The notes: generated from the letters alone by a model not told the origin. 64,000 bases of DNA from Frankia sp. RB7 (GCA_030403585.1 JAUEPE010000036.1:1-64000); one strand, 5' to 3'; positions 36,441-46,245 are shown, counted from the first letter of the stretch. Program-made: numbers and translations.

Positions 36441-36827
36441 ATGTACAATTTGACTGCTCTCGTCACGCTGCTCGCTGTTCTGTTCTTCTTCTTCACGTGC
36501 ATGAATGTCTCGCGGTCGCGGACCAAGACCGGTGTCAAGGTGCCGGCGATGTCGGGCCATCCGGATTTCGAGCGCGCCTTCCGCATCCAGATGAACACGC
36601 TGGAATGGATGCCGATCTTCCTGCCGTCGCTTTGGCTGTTCGCGATCTATATCAGCGACGCGATCGCGGCCGGCATCGGCGCGATCTGGATCATCGGCCG
36701 GATCGTCTATTTCATCGGCTATTCGCAAGCCGTCGCCAAGCGCGGCCCGGGCTTTGCGATCCAGGGCGTGGCCGCGATTGCGCTGTGGGCGGGGGCGTTG
36801 GGGGCGGTGGTGTTGAGGTTGGTGTAG
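36441..36827 (+). CDS. MAPEG-family membrane protein
   Basis: 128 residues with four hydrophobic spans and the family signature 'FERAFRIQMNTLEWMPIFLPSLW'. MAPEG proteins include microsomal glutathione transferases and related membrane enzymes. GGAGG lies 8 nt before the ATG. It is 26 nt after the AttH-like gene and may be co-transcribed with it, though a functional link is not shown. Confidence 0.9.
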   Translation: MYNLTALVTLLAVLFFFFTCMNVSRSRTKTGVKVPAMSGHPDFERAFRIQMNTLEWMPIFLPSLWLFAIYISDAIAAGIGAIWIIGRIVYFIGYSQAVAKRGPGFAIQGVAAIALWAGALGAVVLRLV

Positions 36828-36852
36828 TGAAAGCGCGGCATCACGCGCGCTC

Positions 36853-36980
36853 GTGTCCCGGCGCGGTGCAGCGTGTAACGCTGCGCCGCTGAACCGGGAC
36901 CCAATCTAGCTGCAAGATTCGGAGAAGCATGGTCCCGGCTCTGCGCAGCAACGCTACGCGTTGCAGCGCGTCCGGGACAC
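36853..36980. repeat. Palindromic repeat, 'GTGTCCCGG' family
   Basis: Ends are GTGTCCCGG and CCGGGACAC. Inside is a strong hairpin (GCGCGGTGCAGCG-TGTAA-CGCTGCGCCGC) and a second one (GCAGCAACGC-TAC-GCGTTGCAGC). It fills the convergent junction between the MAPEG and binding-protein genes. Confidence 0.75.
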
Positions 36981-36987
36981 AAGACCG

Positions 36988-38178
36988 TCACTTCGTCAGC
37001 GGGCAGCCGCTTTCCTTGGCGGTTGCGAAGGCCTGGTCGCCCGGAACGACTGCGAGCTGCTTGTAATAATCCCACGGCTTCTTCGATTCCGATGGCTTCT
37101 TGACTTCGAACAGATACATGTCGTGGACCATGCGGCCGTTGGCCAGCACCTTGCCCTTGGCAAAGGCGTCGTCGACCGGCAACTCCTTCAGCTTCTTGGC
37201 GACGGCTTCGGTGTCCTTGGTGCCGGCGGCCTTCACCGCCTTCAGATAGCTCAGCGTCGCCGAATAGGTGCCAGCGTGGATCATGCTCGGCATCCTCCCT
37301 GTGCGCTTGAAGAAGCGCTCGGAGAAGGCGCGCGTCGTGTCGTCATGGTCCCAATAAAAGCCCTCGGTCAGCACCAGGCCTTGGGCCGCCTGCAAGCCGA
37401 GACCGTTCACCTCGGCCAGCGTCATCAGCAGGCCGGCGAGCTTCTGGCCGCCCTGGACGATGCCGAATTCAGCCGCCTGCTTGATCGAGTTGGTGGTGTC
37501 CTGGCCGGCATTGGCGAGACCGACGATCTTCGCCTTCGAGCTCTGCGCCTGCAGCAGGAAGGAGGAGAAGTCGGACGAGTTGAGGGGGACGCGGACCGAG
37601 CCCAGCACCTTGCCGCCATTGGCGGCAACGATTTCGCTGGTGTCCTTTTCCAGCGCGTAGCCGAAGGCGTAGTCCGCGGTGAGGAAGAACCAGCTATCAC
37701 CGCCGGCCTTGGTCAACGCGCCGCCGGTGCCGACCGCGAGCGCGTGCGTGTCGAACGCCCAGTGGAAACCATAGGGCGAGCACGCCGAGCCGGTGATGCT
37801 CGACGTGGCCGCGCCAACCACGATGTCGATCTTCTTCTTTTCCTTCGACAGGTCCTGCACGGCAAGCGCCACCGACGACGTCGTCAGCTCCGTGATCATG
37901 TCGACATTGTCAGCGTCATACCAACGCCGCGCGATGGAGGTGGCGAGATCCGGCTTGTTCTGGTGATCGGCGGTGATCATCTCGACCTTCTGGCCGAGCA
38001 CCTCGCCGCCAAAATCCTCGATCGCCATCTTGGCGGCTTCGACCGAATATTTACCGCCGTAATCGGCATAGACGCCGGACTGATCGTTGAGGATGCCGAT
38101 CTTGACGCCTTGCGCGGAGGCCGGCGCGGCCAGCAACAGAGCCGACATTGCGACAGCGGCCAAAAGTGCGGATTTCAT
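36988..38178 (-). CDS. Branched-chain amino acid-type ABC substrate-binding protein (LivK-like)
   Basis: 396 residues. Signal peptide ends 'LLAAPASAQG'; the mature protein opens 'VKIGILNDQSGVYADYGGKYSVEAAKMA', the standard start of the periplasmic-binding-protein 6 family. The Bradyrhizobium members of this group are numerous and bind hydrophobic amino acids, aromatic acids or short amides. No livHMGF genes adjoin it. GGGAG precedes the ATG. Confidence 0.9.
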   Translation of the reverse strand: MKSALLAAVAMSALLLAAPASAQGVKIGILNDQSGVYADYGGKYSVEAAKMAIEDFGGEVLGQKVEMITADHQNKPDLATSIARRWYDADNVDMITELTTSSVALAVQDLSKEKKKIDIVVGAATSSITGSACSPYGFHWAFDTHALAVGTGGALTKAGGDSWFFLTADYAFGYALEKDTSEIVAANGGKVLGSVRVPLNSSDFSSFLLQAQSSKAKIVGLANAGQDTTNSIKQAAEFGIVQGGQKLAGLLMTLAEVNGLGLQAAQGLVLTEGFYWDHDDTTRAFSERFFKRTGRMPSMIHAGTYSATLSYLKAVKAAGTKDTEAVAKKLKELPVDDAFAKGKVLANGRMVHDMYLFEVKKPSESKKPWDYYKQLAVVPGDQAFATAKESGCPLTK

Positions 38179-38298
38179 CTGTTAACTCCCAGCAGTGTTC
38201 TGTTTTGAAATCGCGCGGATAGTAGTGAAGAACGGCACGCGTGCCCATGGGGATTGTGTAGGTCGTTAGTATGGGCGCGGCCAGCACCAAACAATTGG

Positions 38299-38420
38299 TG
38301 TCGTCCCGGCGAAGGCAGAGACCCATAGCCACAGGATCAAGTTTTGAGTAGATTGGTAATGGCCAGCTAGCCCCGAACCACTCCCTGGGGTTATGGGTCT
38401 CTGCCTTCGCCGGGACGACA
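38299..38420. repeat. Palindromic repeat, 'TGTCGTCC' family
   Basis: Long near-perfect arms: TGTCGTCCCGGCGAAGGCAG, AGACCCATA and a CCACAGG segment, matched at the far end by TATGGGTCTCTGCCTTCGCCGGGACGACA read in blocks. The 60-nt centre is not symmetric. It lies between the binding-protein start and the RND pump stop. Confidence 0.85.
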
Positions 38421-38458
38421 CTGTAATTGTGGATGCGCCGATGATCACGGAGGTCGCC

Positions 38459-41400
38459 TTAAGCCACCACCACACCCCCCGGCTTCCCCTCGTTCTTCCC
38501 CTCGGCCAGGTTCCGCACCACCACATAGAAGATCGGCGTGAACAGCAGCCCGAACAGCGTGACGCCGATCATGCCGAAGAACACGGCGACGCCGACGGCC
38601 TGACGCATCTCCGAGCCTGAACCGGACGAGATCACCAGCGGGAGCACGCCGAGGATGAAGGCGAAGGACGTCATCAGGATCGGCCGCAGCCGCAGGCGAC
38701 AGGCCTCGATCACGGCCTCCAGCCGTGGCTTGCCTTCCTTCTCGATATCGCGCGCAAACTCGACGATCAGGATCGCGTTTTTCGCCGCTAATCCCACCAG
38801 CACGACGAATCCGATCTGGGTCAGGATGTTGACGTCCTGGCCCATGATGCGCACGCCGATGGTGGCAGCCAGCAGGCACATCGGCACGATCAGGATCACC
38901 GCGAAAGGCAGCGTCCAGCTGCCATATTGCGCGGCGAGCACGAGATAGACGAACAGCACGCAGATCGGGAACACGTAGAGGCCGGCATTGCCGCCGGTGA
39001 CCTGCTGATAGGACAAATCGGTCCACTCGAACGTGAACCCGCTCGGCAGGGTGTCGTCGGCGAGCTTCTTGATGGTGTTGAGCGCGGTGGTCGAGCTCGT
39101 GCCCGGCGCCGGCTCGCCCTGCAGTTCGGACGCCGCGTAGAGATTGTAGCGCGCGACGCGGTCCGGTCCCGAGACATCCTTGAAGTCGACCACGCTTCCG
39201 AGCATCACCATGTCGCCGGAGGCGTTTCGCGTGCGCAAGCGCGCGAGATCGGCGGGTTCTTTGCGGAACGGGAAATCAGCCTGCGCGGTGACGTGATAGG
39301 TGCGGCCGAACAGGTTGAAGTCGTTGACATAGGTCGATCCGAAATAGGTCTGGATCGTGTCGTTGATGTTGGCGATGGGCACGCCGAGCTTCTGCGCCTT
39401 GGTGCGGTCGATGTCGACGAACAGCTGCGGCGTGTTGGCCGAGAACGGCGAGAACACCGTGGGAGCGAGTAGCAAGGGCGATTTGCGCGCCGCGGCGACA
39501 AGTTCGTCGGTGGCCGCGGCGAGCAGCTCCGGCCCGCGGCCCTGGCGGTCCTGGATGCGGATGGTAAAGCCGCCGCCGGTGCCGATGCCCGGCACGGCCG
39601 GCGGGGGAATGACGATGATGAACGCGCCCTGGATCGCGGCCAGGCGCTTGCGCAACTCGCCCGTGATGGCGTTCGCGGTCAACCCCTTCTTGATCCGCGC
39701 CTCGGGTTCATCAAACACCGGGAATAGCGCCGCCGCGTTGCCCGCCTGCGTACGCGTGGCGCCCGAGAAGCCGGCGAAGGCCGCAACGCGGACGATACCG
39801 GGAGTATCCAGCGAGATCCGCTCGACCTCGCGGACGATCTCCGTGGTGCGTGCCAGCGACGCGGCGCCCGGCAATTGCACGGAGATGATGACATAGCCGC
39901 GGTCCTGCGCCGGAATGAAGCCTTGCGGCGTGGTCCCGATCAGCCAGCCGGCGCTGCCAATCAGCACGACATAGATCAGGATCATCACCACCGAATGACG
40001 GATCACGAAATTGGCGACCCCGGCATAGCCGTGCGCCAGCCGATCGAACACGCGGTTGAAGGCGCCGGTGAAGGCGCCCCAGCCGCGCGCGAGGATATTC
40101 CAGCGCGCCGGGGGCCGCTTCTCTTCGTGTGGAACGAGGAGAAGCGAAGCCAGCGCCGGCGACAGCGTCAGCGAGCAGAAGCAGGAGATCGCGGTCGCCA
40201 CTGCAATGGTGACGGCGAATTGCTGGAAGAACTGGCCGGAAATGCCGCCGATGAACGCGGTCGGCACGAACACCGCGCACAACACCAGCGCGATCGACAC
40301 CAGCGCACCGCCAACCTCCTCCATGGTCTTCAGCGCAGCATCGCGTCGGCTCAAGCTGTGCTCGAGATGGCGCTCGACGTTCTCGACCACCACGATCGCA
40401 TCATCGACCACGATGCCGACGGCGAGCACGAGGCCGAACAGCGTGAGATTGTTGATGGAGAAGCCGAGCGCTGCCATCACCGCGAAGGTGCCGACAAGAG
40501 ACACCGGAATCGCGATAATCGGGATGATCGCCGGCCGCCAGCCCTGCAGAAACACCAGCACCACGATGACCACGAGCAGCATGGCCTCGTAAATGGTCTT
40601 GATCAGCTCGTGGACGGATTGCGCAATGAATTCGGTCGGATTGTAGCCGATATTGTAGTCGAGCCCCTTCGGGAAGCTCGCCTTGAGCGTCGTCATCGTG
40701 TCCGAGATATTCTTGGCCGTCGCAAGCGCATTCGATCCCGGCCGCTGCGTCACCAGCATGGCGACCGCGGATTTGCGCAACAGGAAGCTGTTGGTGGAAT
40801 AGGCGAGCGCACCGAGCTCAATGCGGGCGACGTCACGCAGACGCACCGTGCGGCCGTCGGATCCGGCCTTGATCAGGATGTCCTCGAACTGCTTCTGGTC
40901 CTTGAGGCGCCCGGTGAAAACCAGGTTCGGCTGGAAGGCGCGGTCCGCGATCGGCGGTTCGGCGATCTGGCCACCGGCGATCTGTACGTTCTGCGCCCGG
41001 ATCGCGGCCAGCACTTCGGTCGAGGTCAGGCCGAGATTGGCGATGCGGTCAGGGTCGAGCCACAGCCGCATCGAATAGTCGCGCGCGCCAAATATCTGGA
41101 TGTCGCCGACGCCGTCGATGCGCAGCAGCTGGTCGCGGACCTGGAGCAGCGCATAGTTGGAGATGTAGAGCTGGTCGAACGTGTCGTCCGGCGACAGCAT
41201 GAACACGACCATCAAAATGTCGGGCGAGTTTTTGCGGGTGACGACGCCGTTGCGCTGCACCTCGTCCGGCAGCTGGGGCTGCGCGATCGCGACGCGGTTC
41301 TGGACCAGCACCTGGGCCTTGTCGAGATCGGTGCCGAGCTTGAAGGTGACGGTGATGGTGAGCTGGCCGTTCGAGGTCGCCTGGCTGTAGAGATACAGCA

Positions 41401-41629
41401 TGTCCTCGACGCCGTTGATCTGCTGCTCGATCGGAGCGGCAACGGTGTCGGACACGGTTTGCGCCGAGGCGCCCGGATATTGCGTGGTGATCACGACGGT
41501 CGGCGGCACCACTTGCGGATATTCGGAGACCGGCAGCGTCGTGTAGGCGAGCGCGCCGACGATCAGCAGTACGATCGACAGCACCATCGCCAGAATGGGC
41601 TGGTTGATGGAGAGACGGCCAAGGTTCAT
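38459..41629 (-). CDS. RND multidrug efflux inner-membrane pump (HAE1, AcrB/MexB-like)
   Basis: 1056 residues, the usual length. It begins 'MNLGRLSINQPILAMVLSIV' and continues with 'YPQVVPPTVVITTQYPGASA', the classic HAE1 opening. The proton-relay aspartate pair is in 'VLAVGIVVDDAIVVVENVE'. Two halves of six spans with large periplasmic domains are evident. It takes hydrophobic drugs from the periplasm or outer leaflet and passes them to an outer-membrane channel. The start overlaps the adaptor stop (ATGA). No TolC-like gene or TetR regulator is adjacent, so the channel comes from elsewhere. Confidence 0.96.
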   Translation of the reverse strand: MNLGRLSINQPILAMVLSIVLLIVGALAYTTLPVSEYPQVVPPTVVITTQYPGASAQTVSDTVAAPIEQQINGVEDMLYLYSQATSNGQLTITVTFKLGTDLDKAQVLVQNRVAIAQPQLPDEVQRNGVVTRKNSPDILMVVFMLSPDDTFDQLYISNYALLQVRDQLLRIDGVGDIQIFGARDYSMRLWLDPDRIANLGLTSTEVLAAIRAQNVQIAGGQIAEPPIADRAFQPNLVFTGRLKDQKQFEDILIKAGSDGRTVRLRDVARIELGALAYSTNSFLLRKSAVAMLVTQRPGSNALATAKNISDTMTTLKASFPKGLDYNIGYNPTEFIAQSVHELIKTIYEAMLLVVIVVLVFLQGWRPAIIPIIAIPVSLVGTFAVMAALGFSINNLTLFGLVLAVGIVVDDAIVVVENVERHLEHSLSRRDAALKTMEEVGGALVSIALVLCAVFVPTAFIGGISGQFFQQFAVTIAVATAISCFCSLTLSPALASLLLVPHEEKRPPARWNILARGWGAFTGAFNRVFDRLAHGYAGVANFVIRHSVVMILIYVVLIGSAGWLIGTTPQGFIPAQDRGYVIISVQLPGAASLARTTEIVREVERISLDTPGIVRVAAFAGFSGATRTQAGNAAALFPVFDEPEARIKKGLTANAITGELRKRLAAIQGAFIIVIPPPAVPGIGTGGGFTIRIQDRQGRGPELLAAATDELVAAARKSPLLLAPTVFSPFSANTPQLFVDIDRTKAQKLGVPIANINDTIQTYFGSTYVNDFNLFGRTYHVTAQADFPFRKEPADLARLRTRNASGDMVMLGSVVDFKDVSGPDRVARYNLYAASELQGEPAPGTSSTTALNTIKKLADDTLPSGFTFEWTDLSYQQVTGGNAGLYVFPICVLFVYLVLAAQYGSWTLPFAVILIVPMCLLAATIGVRIMGQDVNILTQIGFVVLVGLAAKNAILIVEFARDIEKEGKPRLEAVIEACRLRLRPILMTSFAFILGVLPLVISSGSGSEMRQAVGVAVFFGMIGVTLFGLLFTPIFYVVVRNLAEGKNEGKPGGVVVA

Positions 41630-42831
41630 GACTTGCCACCGGCCGGCGCTTGCGCGGGAGACGGAGCGACCTTGGCGCCGACGCGGGCACGCTGCAGGCC
41701 GTTGACGATGACGCGATCGTCAGGCTTCAACCCATCGCGGATCACGCGCAGGCCTTCGTCGAGCGGCCCGAGCACGACGGGACGCGCCTCGACCGTATCG
41801 TCAGGCTTCACCACAAGCACGATCTTGCGGGACTGGTCGGTTGCAACCGCGACGTCCGGAATCAGCAACGCTTCATAGGGTGCGCTGCCGATGAGGCGGA
41901 CGCGGCCGAACTGGCCGGGTAGAATCGAGAGGTCGGTGTTCTTGACCACGGCGCGGCTGCGCAGCGTGCCTGTGGAGACATCGAGACGGTTGTCGAGGAA
42001 GTTGATAGCCCCGTCATGCGACGGCTTTGTCTCGCCAGCGAGCGTCACCTGAACAGGGTTCGCGGTGTCACGGGAACTCGGACGCTTACCCTCGAACCAC
42101 AGCTTGCTGTACTTGATGAAGGTGGTCTCATCCATGTCGAAATAGACGTAGATCGGGTCGAGCGAGACGATCGAGGTCAGTAGCGTCGATGTGCCGGTGT
42201 CGCTGCCCTGCACCAAGTTGCCGGGGCTGACGAGATGACGGCCGACGCGGCCGGTGAGCGGCGCGGTGACATGGGTGAACTCGATGTTGAGCCGGGCAGC
42301 CTTCAGCGCGCCTTCTGCCTGGGTCTCGGCGGCGTGCGCGGCCTGCAGGGCCTGGCGGCGCTGGTCGACGACCTGCTCGGACACTGCGCTGGTCTGAACC
42401 AGGTTCAGCCCGCGGTCGAGTTCGCGCTTGGCGAGCTCCACCTTGGCGCGGGCGTCGGAGAGCTGACCGTCCGCCTGCTCGGCCACCGCCTCGAACGGGC
42501 GCGGGTCGATCACGTAAAGCAGGTCGCCCTGATGCACGATCGCGCCGTCCTGGAACTCGACCGAGTTGACGAAGCCGCCGACGCGGGGGCGCACCTGCAC
42601 CTCCTCGACCGCCTCGAACCGGCCAGTGTACTCGTCCCAATCGGTGACGGTGCGCTTGACCGGCTGCGCAACGGTCACCGGCGGAGGCGGCGGTGCTGCC
42701 GCTTGAGAGGACGGTTGCCCGCAACCGCTGAGCGCGAATACCGCGACAAGAAGTCCGGCCATGGCGTAAGGCCCGGACTGAACGAGATCGTGCGTTTTGA
42801 CAAATTGCTCGCTTCCGTCCGGTCCAGTCAT
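41626..42831 (-). CDS. RND efflux periplasmic adaptor lipoprotein (AcrA/MexA-like)
   Basis: 401 residues. A lipobox 'FALSGC' is reached after an unusually long N-terminal leader of about 20 residues. The barrel-sandwich half-motif 'RPRVGGFVNSVEFQDGAIVHQGDLLYVIDPRPFEA' is split by a helical hairpin, then 'APLTGRVGRHLVSPGNLVQ'. It bridges the pump to an outer-membrane channel. The ATG at 42831 has GAGG 7-8 nt upstream; longer in-frame extensions lack support. Confidence 0.93.
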   Translation of the reverse strand: MTGPDGSEQFVKTHDLVQSGPYAMAGLLVAVFALSGCGQPSSQAAAPPPPPVTVAQPVKRTVTDWDEYTGRFEAVEEVQVRPRVGGFVNSVEFQDGAIVHQGDLLYVIDPRPFEAVAEQADGQLSDARAKVELAKRELDRGLNLVQTSAVSEQVVDQRRQALQAAHAAETQAEGALKAARLNIEFTHVTAPLTGRVGRHLVSPGNLVQGSDTGTSTLLTSIVSLDPIYVYFDMDETTFIKYSKLWFEGKRPSSRDTANPVQVTLAGETKPSHDGAINFLDNRLDVSTGTLRSRAVVKNTDLSILPGQFGRVRLIGSAPYEALLIPDVAVATDQSRKIVLVVKPDDTVEARPVVLGPLDEGLRVIRDGLKPDDRVIVNGLQRARVGAKVAPSPAQAPAGGKS

Positions 42832-43221
42832 CCCAGGTCCTCGCATAAAAGCCGCGGAAAATGCAGGGTAAGTGCCTACCCGCGGGGGACACAACATGGG
42901 TCACCATGATGAAATCTTCAAGACGATTGCGCACGCAATGCTCGGCACGATGTCCTAACCGGATGGCGGGTTGACAGGGCTTGCTCAGCCTCTCCCGCTT
43001 GCGGGGAAAGGTCGACGCGCGACAGCGATCCGGGTGAGGGGGACTCTCCGCGAGTCCAACTGTCACCGTCCCAGCCGATAGAGCCCCTCACCCCGCCCTC
43101 TCCCCGTAAGAATGGGGCGAGGGAGACGAAAGAGCGCCAGCGTCTTCACACATGACGAGTGATGCCTCCTCGTCTAGACTACCCCCTACAAAACAAGACG
43201 AATTGTCCGGGGAGGACAGGC
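42832..43221. other. 390-bp divergent intergenic region, partly repeat
   Basis: Between the divergently read adaptor and iron-alcohol dehydrogenase genes. About 140 bp is a repeat (42988-43126). The AT-richer 43170-43205 stretch just before the dehydrogenase is a possible promoter. No gene seen. Confidence 0.5.
42988..43126. repeat. Intergenic palindromic repeat, 'CTCCC-GCAAGC-GGGAG' family (diverged copy)
   Basis: Begins GCCTCTCCCGCTTGCGGGGA and ends in CTCTCCCCGTAAGAATGGGG then CGAGGGAGA. The order of modules matches the copy at 10786-10947, with substitutions. Confidence 0.7.
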
Positions 43222-44373
43222 GTGCATCAGGGACGTGTCGTTTACGGCGCGATTGAGGAGGTCGTGTTCGGCCATCCGGCGACTGAGGCCATTGTCGCAC
43301 AGATGGACCGGCTCGGGATGGGCCGCGCCTTCCTGATGGTCTCGGGCACGCTGAACCGGGAGACCGACGAGATCGCAAAAATCAAAGCGGCGCTCGGCCC
43401 ACGCTGCGCCGGGCTGTTCGATGCGATGCCGGCGCACACCCCGCGCGAGGCGGTGATCGCAGCGACCAATGCGGCGCGCGAGGCCGGCACCGATCTGATC
43501 GTCACCGTGGGCGGCGGCTCGATCACCGACGGCGCCAAGGCGGTGCAGCTTTGCCTCGCCAACGGCATCGACGACGTTGACGGCATCGACCGTATCCGCG
43601 TGCACAAGGGTGTCGCACCGGAGATGACGCCGCCGACCGTGCGCCAGATCAGCGTGCCGACCACGATTGCCGGCGGCGAGTTCTCGTCAATCGCGGGTGT
43701 CACCGACCGCAGCACGCATGTGAAGCAGATGCTGCGGCATCCGCTCGCCGTGCCGCGCGCGACCATCCTCGACCCCGCCATCACCGTGCACACGCCGGAA
43801 TGGCTGTTCCTCTCGACCGGCATCCGTGCCATCGATCACTGCGTCGAGGCGATCTGCTCGCGCGAGACCCATCCTTATGCGGACGCGCAATCGGTGAAGG
43901 GCCTCGCCATGCTCGCTGACGCGCTGCCGCGGGTGAAGGCCGACGCGAGCGATCTCGACGCGCGGATGGATGCGCAGATCGGCACCTGGCTGTCGATGGG
44001 CGCGCTCGCCGCCGGCGTACCGATGGGCGCGAGCCACGGCATCGGTTACGTTCTGGGTGCCGCCTTCGACGTGCCACACGGCTACACCTCCTGCATGCTG
44101 CCCGCGGTGATGCGCTGGAATGCGCGCGACAATGACGAGCGGCAGATGATCGTCGCCGCCGCAATGGGCTTTCCCGGCCATAACGCCGCCGACGTGCTCG
44201 ATGCCTTCATCCGCTCGCTCGGCATGCCACGCAGCCTCACCGAGGTCCGCGTCTCGCTGGAGCATTTCGATGCCATCGCCGAACAGGCGATGCGCACCAA
44301 CTGGATCCCGCGCAATCCGCGCAAGATCGAGAGCCCAGCGCAGGTGCGCGAAATCCTGCTTCTCGCCGCATGA
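43222..44373 (+). CDS. Iron-containing alcohol dehydrogenase (maleylacetate-reductase-like)
   Basis: 383 residues from a GTG preceded by GGGGAGGAC. The NAD-binding half has 'DLIVTVGGGSITDGAKAVQ'; metal ligands are expected in 'GIRAIDHCVEA' and in 'ASHGIGYVLGAAFDVPHGYTS', which carries the second and third histidines of the Fe-ADH signature. Members reduce aldehydes or maleylacetate with NAD(P)H. It is 19 nt from the acyl-CoA synthetase gene, so the two are probably one unit, but the substrate is not identifiable. Confidence 0.9.
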   Translation: MHQGRVVYGAIEEVVFGHPATEAIVAQMDRLGMGRAFLMVSGTLNRETDEIAKIKAALGPRCAGLFDAMPAHTPREAVIAATNAAREAGTDLIVTVGGGSITDGAKAVQLCLANGIDDVDGIDRIRVHKGVAPEMTPPTVRQISVPTTIAGGEFSSIAGVTDRSTHVKQMLRHPLAVPRATILDPAITVHTPEWLFLSTGIRAIDHCVEAICSRETHPYADAQSVKGLAMLADALPRVKADASDLDARMDAQIGTWLSMGALAAGVPMGASHGIGYVLGAAFDVPHGYTSCMLPAVMRWNARDNDERQMIVAAAMGFPGHNAADVLDAFIRSLGMPRSLTEVRVSLEHFDAIAEQAMRTNWIPRNPRKIESPAQVREILLLAA

Positions 44374-44392
44374 TTTTCAAGCCGGAGGACTG

Positions 44393-45943
44393 ATGTATCC
44401 AGGTCAGCATGCCCGTCTACGCCCGCTGCAACCCGCCTTCATCATGGTGGCGACGGGCGAGACCGTCACCTATCGCGAGCTCGACGCGCGCAGCAACCGC
44501 CTGGCGCATCTGTTTCGCGCGCACGGATTGAAGCGGCGCGATCACTACTCGATCTTCATGGAGAACAATTCCCGCTATCTCGAAGCCTGCGGCGCCGGCG
44601 AGCGTTCCGGCCTGTATTACACTTGCATCAACTCGTTCCTCACCGCGGGTGAGCTGGCCTATCTCCTCGTCAACAGCCAGTCCAAGATCCTGATCACATC
44701 GGTGGCGAAACTCGACATCGCGCGCGAGGCGATCCAGGCTTGTACCGACGTCAAGCTCTGCATCGTCGCCGACGGCCCTGGTGAAAGCGATCGCATCGTC
44801 GGCCTGGCGGATGTCACTGCAGGCCTTCCGAAGACGCCGATTGCGGACGAGTGGCTCGGTACCTCCATGCTCTATTCGTCGGGCACGACAGGTCGTCCCA
44901 AGGGCATTATTCGTCCGCTTCCGGAGGAGCCGCCAAAGCACAATCTGCCGCTGTTCGATTTCCTCACCAAGCTCTGGCACTACCGCGAAGGCATGGTCTA
45001 TCTCTCGCCGGCGCCGCTTTATCACTCGGCGCCGCAGGCCGCCGTGAACCTCACGATCCGCATGGGCGGCACCGCGATCATCATGGAAACGTTCGACCCC
45101 GAGCGTTACCTCCAGCTCGTGCCGCAATGGGGCATCACCCACACCCAGTTGGTGCCGACGATGTTCTCGCGGATGCTGAAGCTGCCGGAAGAGGTGCGCT
45201 CCCGCTACGATCTGTCCTCGCTCGAGATCGCAATCCATGCTGCCGCGCCCTGCCCGGCGCTGGTGAAAGACGACATCATCAAATGGTGGGGGCCGATCAT
45301 CCACGAATATTACGGCGCAACCGAAGGCCTCGGCTTTACCGCCTGCAACAGCGAGGAATGGCTTAGCCATCGCGGCACCGTCGGCAAGGTACTGCTCGGC
45401 GATCTCCACATTCTCGACGAGGACATGAAGCCGTGCCCGACCGGCACGCCCGGCCAGGTCTGGTTCAAGACGGGATCGCCGTTCGAATATTTCAACGACC
45501 CGGAGAAGACCAGGGAGGCGCGCTCGGCCGACGGCAGCATGAGCACGGTAGGCGACGTCGGCTATGTCGACGACGACCGCTTCCTCTATCTCACGGACCG
45601 CGCCACTTTCATGATCATCTCGGGAGGGGTCAACATCTATCCGCAGGAATGCGAGAATCTGCTGATAACCCATCCGAAAGTCGCGGATGCCGCGGTGTTC
45701 GGCGTGCCCAATGCCGATCTCGGCGAGGAGGTGAAGGCGGTGGTGCAGCCGATGCCCGGCGTGATGCCGGGCGAGGCGCTCGCCGAGGAGCTGATCGCCT
45801 TCTGCGGAGCATCGCTGTCGCGGCAGAAGGTACCGCGCTCGGTCGATTTCGAGAAGGAATTGCCGCGCCTGCCGACGGGGAAGCTGTACAAGCGGCTGCT
45901 AAGGGACCGGTATTGGGGCAACAAGACGTCGCGGATCGTGTAA
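44393..45943 (+). CDS. AMP-dependent acyl-CoA synthetase
   Basis: 516 residues from the ATG preceded by GGAGGAC. Adenylation motifs are intact: 'MLYSSGTTGRPKGI', 'YYGATEGLGF', 'DVGYVDDDRFLYLTDRA' and the C-terminal Lys in 'PTGKLYKRLLRDRY'. It activates a carboxylic acid to its CoA thioester in the cytoplasm. The gene pairs with the iron-alcohol dehydrogenase and lies upstream of a complete oligopeptide-type ABC operon. Confidence 0.93.
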   Translation: MYPGQHARLRPLQPAFIMVATGETVTYRELDARSNRLAHLFRAHGLKRRDHYSIFMENNSRYLEACGAGERSGLYYTCINSFLTAGELAYLLVNSQSKILITSVAKLDIAREAIQACTDVKLCIVADGPGESDRIVGLADVTAGLPKTPIADEWLGTSMLYSSGTTGRPKGIIRPLPEEPPKHNLPLFDFLTKLWHYREGMVYLSPAPLYHSAPQAAVNLTIRMGGTAIIMETFDPERYLQLVPQWGITHTQLVPTMFSRMLKLPEEVRSRYDLSSLEIAIHAAAPCPALVKDDIIKWWGPIIHEYYGATEGLGFTACNSEEWLSHRGTVGKVLLGDLHILDEDMKPCPTGTPGQVWFKTGSPFEYFNDPEKTREARSADGSMSTVGDVGYVDDDRFLYLTDRATFMIISGGVNIYPQECENLLITHPKVADAAVFGVPNADLGEEVKAVVQPMPGVMPGEALAEELIAFCGASLSRQKVPRSVDFEKELPRLPTGKLYKRLLRDRYWGNKTSRIV

Positions 45944-45989
45944 GCAATGCTGCTGCGTAACGTGCGCGAGCAAGCGCCACGGTCTCCAG

Positions 45990-46025
45990 TGTCGTCCCGG
46001 GGCGCGAAGCGAACCCGGGACGACG
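45990..46025. repeat. Short palindrome with 'TGTCGTCCCGGG' arm
   Basis: GTCGTCCCGGG (45991-46001) and CCCGGGACGAC (46014-46024) flank GCGCGAAGCGAA. The arms resemble the ends of the TGTCGTCC repeat family. Confidence 0.7.
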
Positions 46026-46087
46026 GCGGAGTTTGTTGATGCAGCATCGCATGACATCTGTGCAGGAACCCCGCGTTCGCACCCGCA

Positions 46088-46104
46088 CTCTCACATTGTG
46101 AGAG
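46088..46104. promoter_or_regulatory. Candidate operator upstream of the ABC operon
   Basis: CTCTCACA-T-TGTGAGAG, 8-bp perfect arms around one base, about 142 nt before the binding-protein start. It is unlike the dispersed repeat families and occurs once as far as I can see, so a dimeric repressor or activator site is plausible. No regulator gene is adjacent. Confidence 0.4.
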
Positions 46105-46245
46105 AATGACCTGCGTCCTTCCGTCATCCGAATTGTCGAGACGGCGCGCATCCTTGCCGGTTGCCTCCCTCTACGCGCGTCGGCTATCGTCCGGTCAAAC
46201 AGGCCACAAATGGCCCAGAAGAGTAATGTCCAGGGAGGACCGAGG

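Larger units (their letters stand above)
45944..46245. other. 302-bp intergenic region upstream of the oligopeptide-type ABC operon
   Basis: Holds a small palindromic repeat (45990-46025) and a clean operator-like palindrome (46088-46104). No gene is supported. Confidence 0.5.

Noticed and set aside
39875..41878. 667-codon plus-strand frame opposite the RND pump
   Set aside because: Charged, low-complexity translation with no domain; the pump on the other strand matches its family throughout.
43222..44373. Firm assignment as maleylacetate reductase
   Set aside because: The signature fits the whole iron-alcohol dehydrogenase superfamily and no chlorocatechol or resorcinol genes adjoin it.
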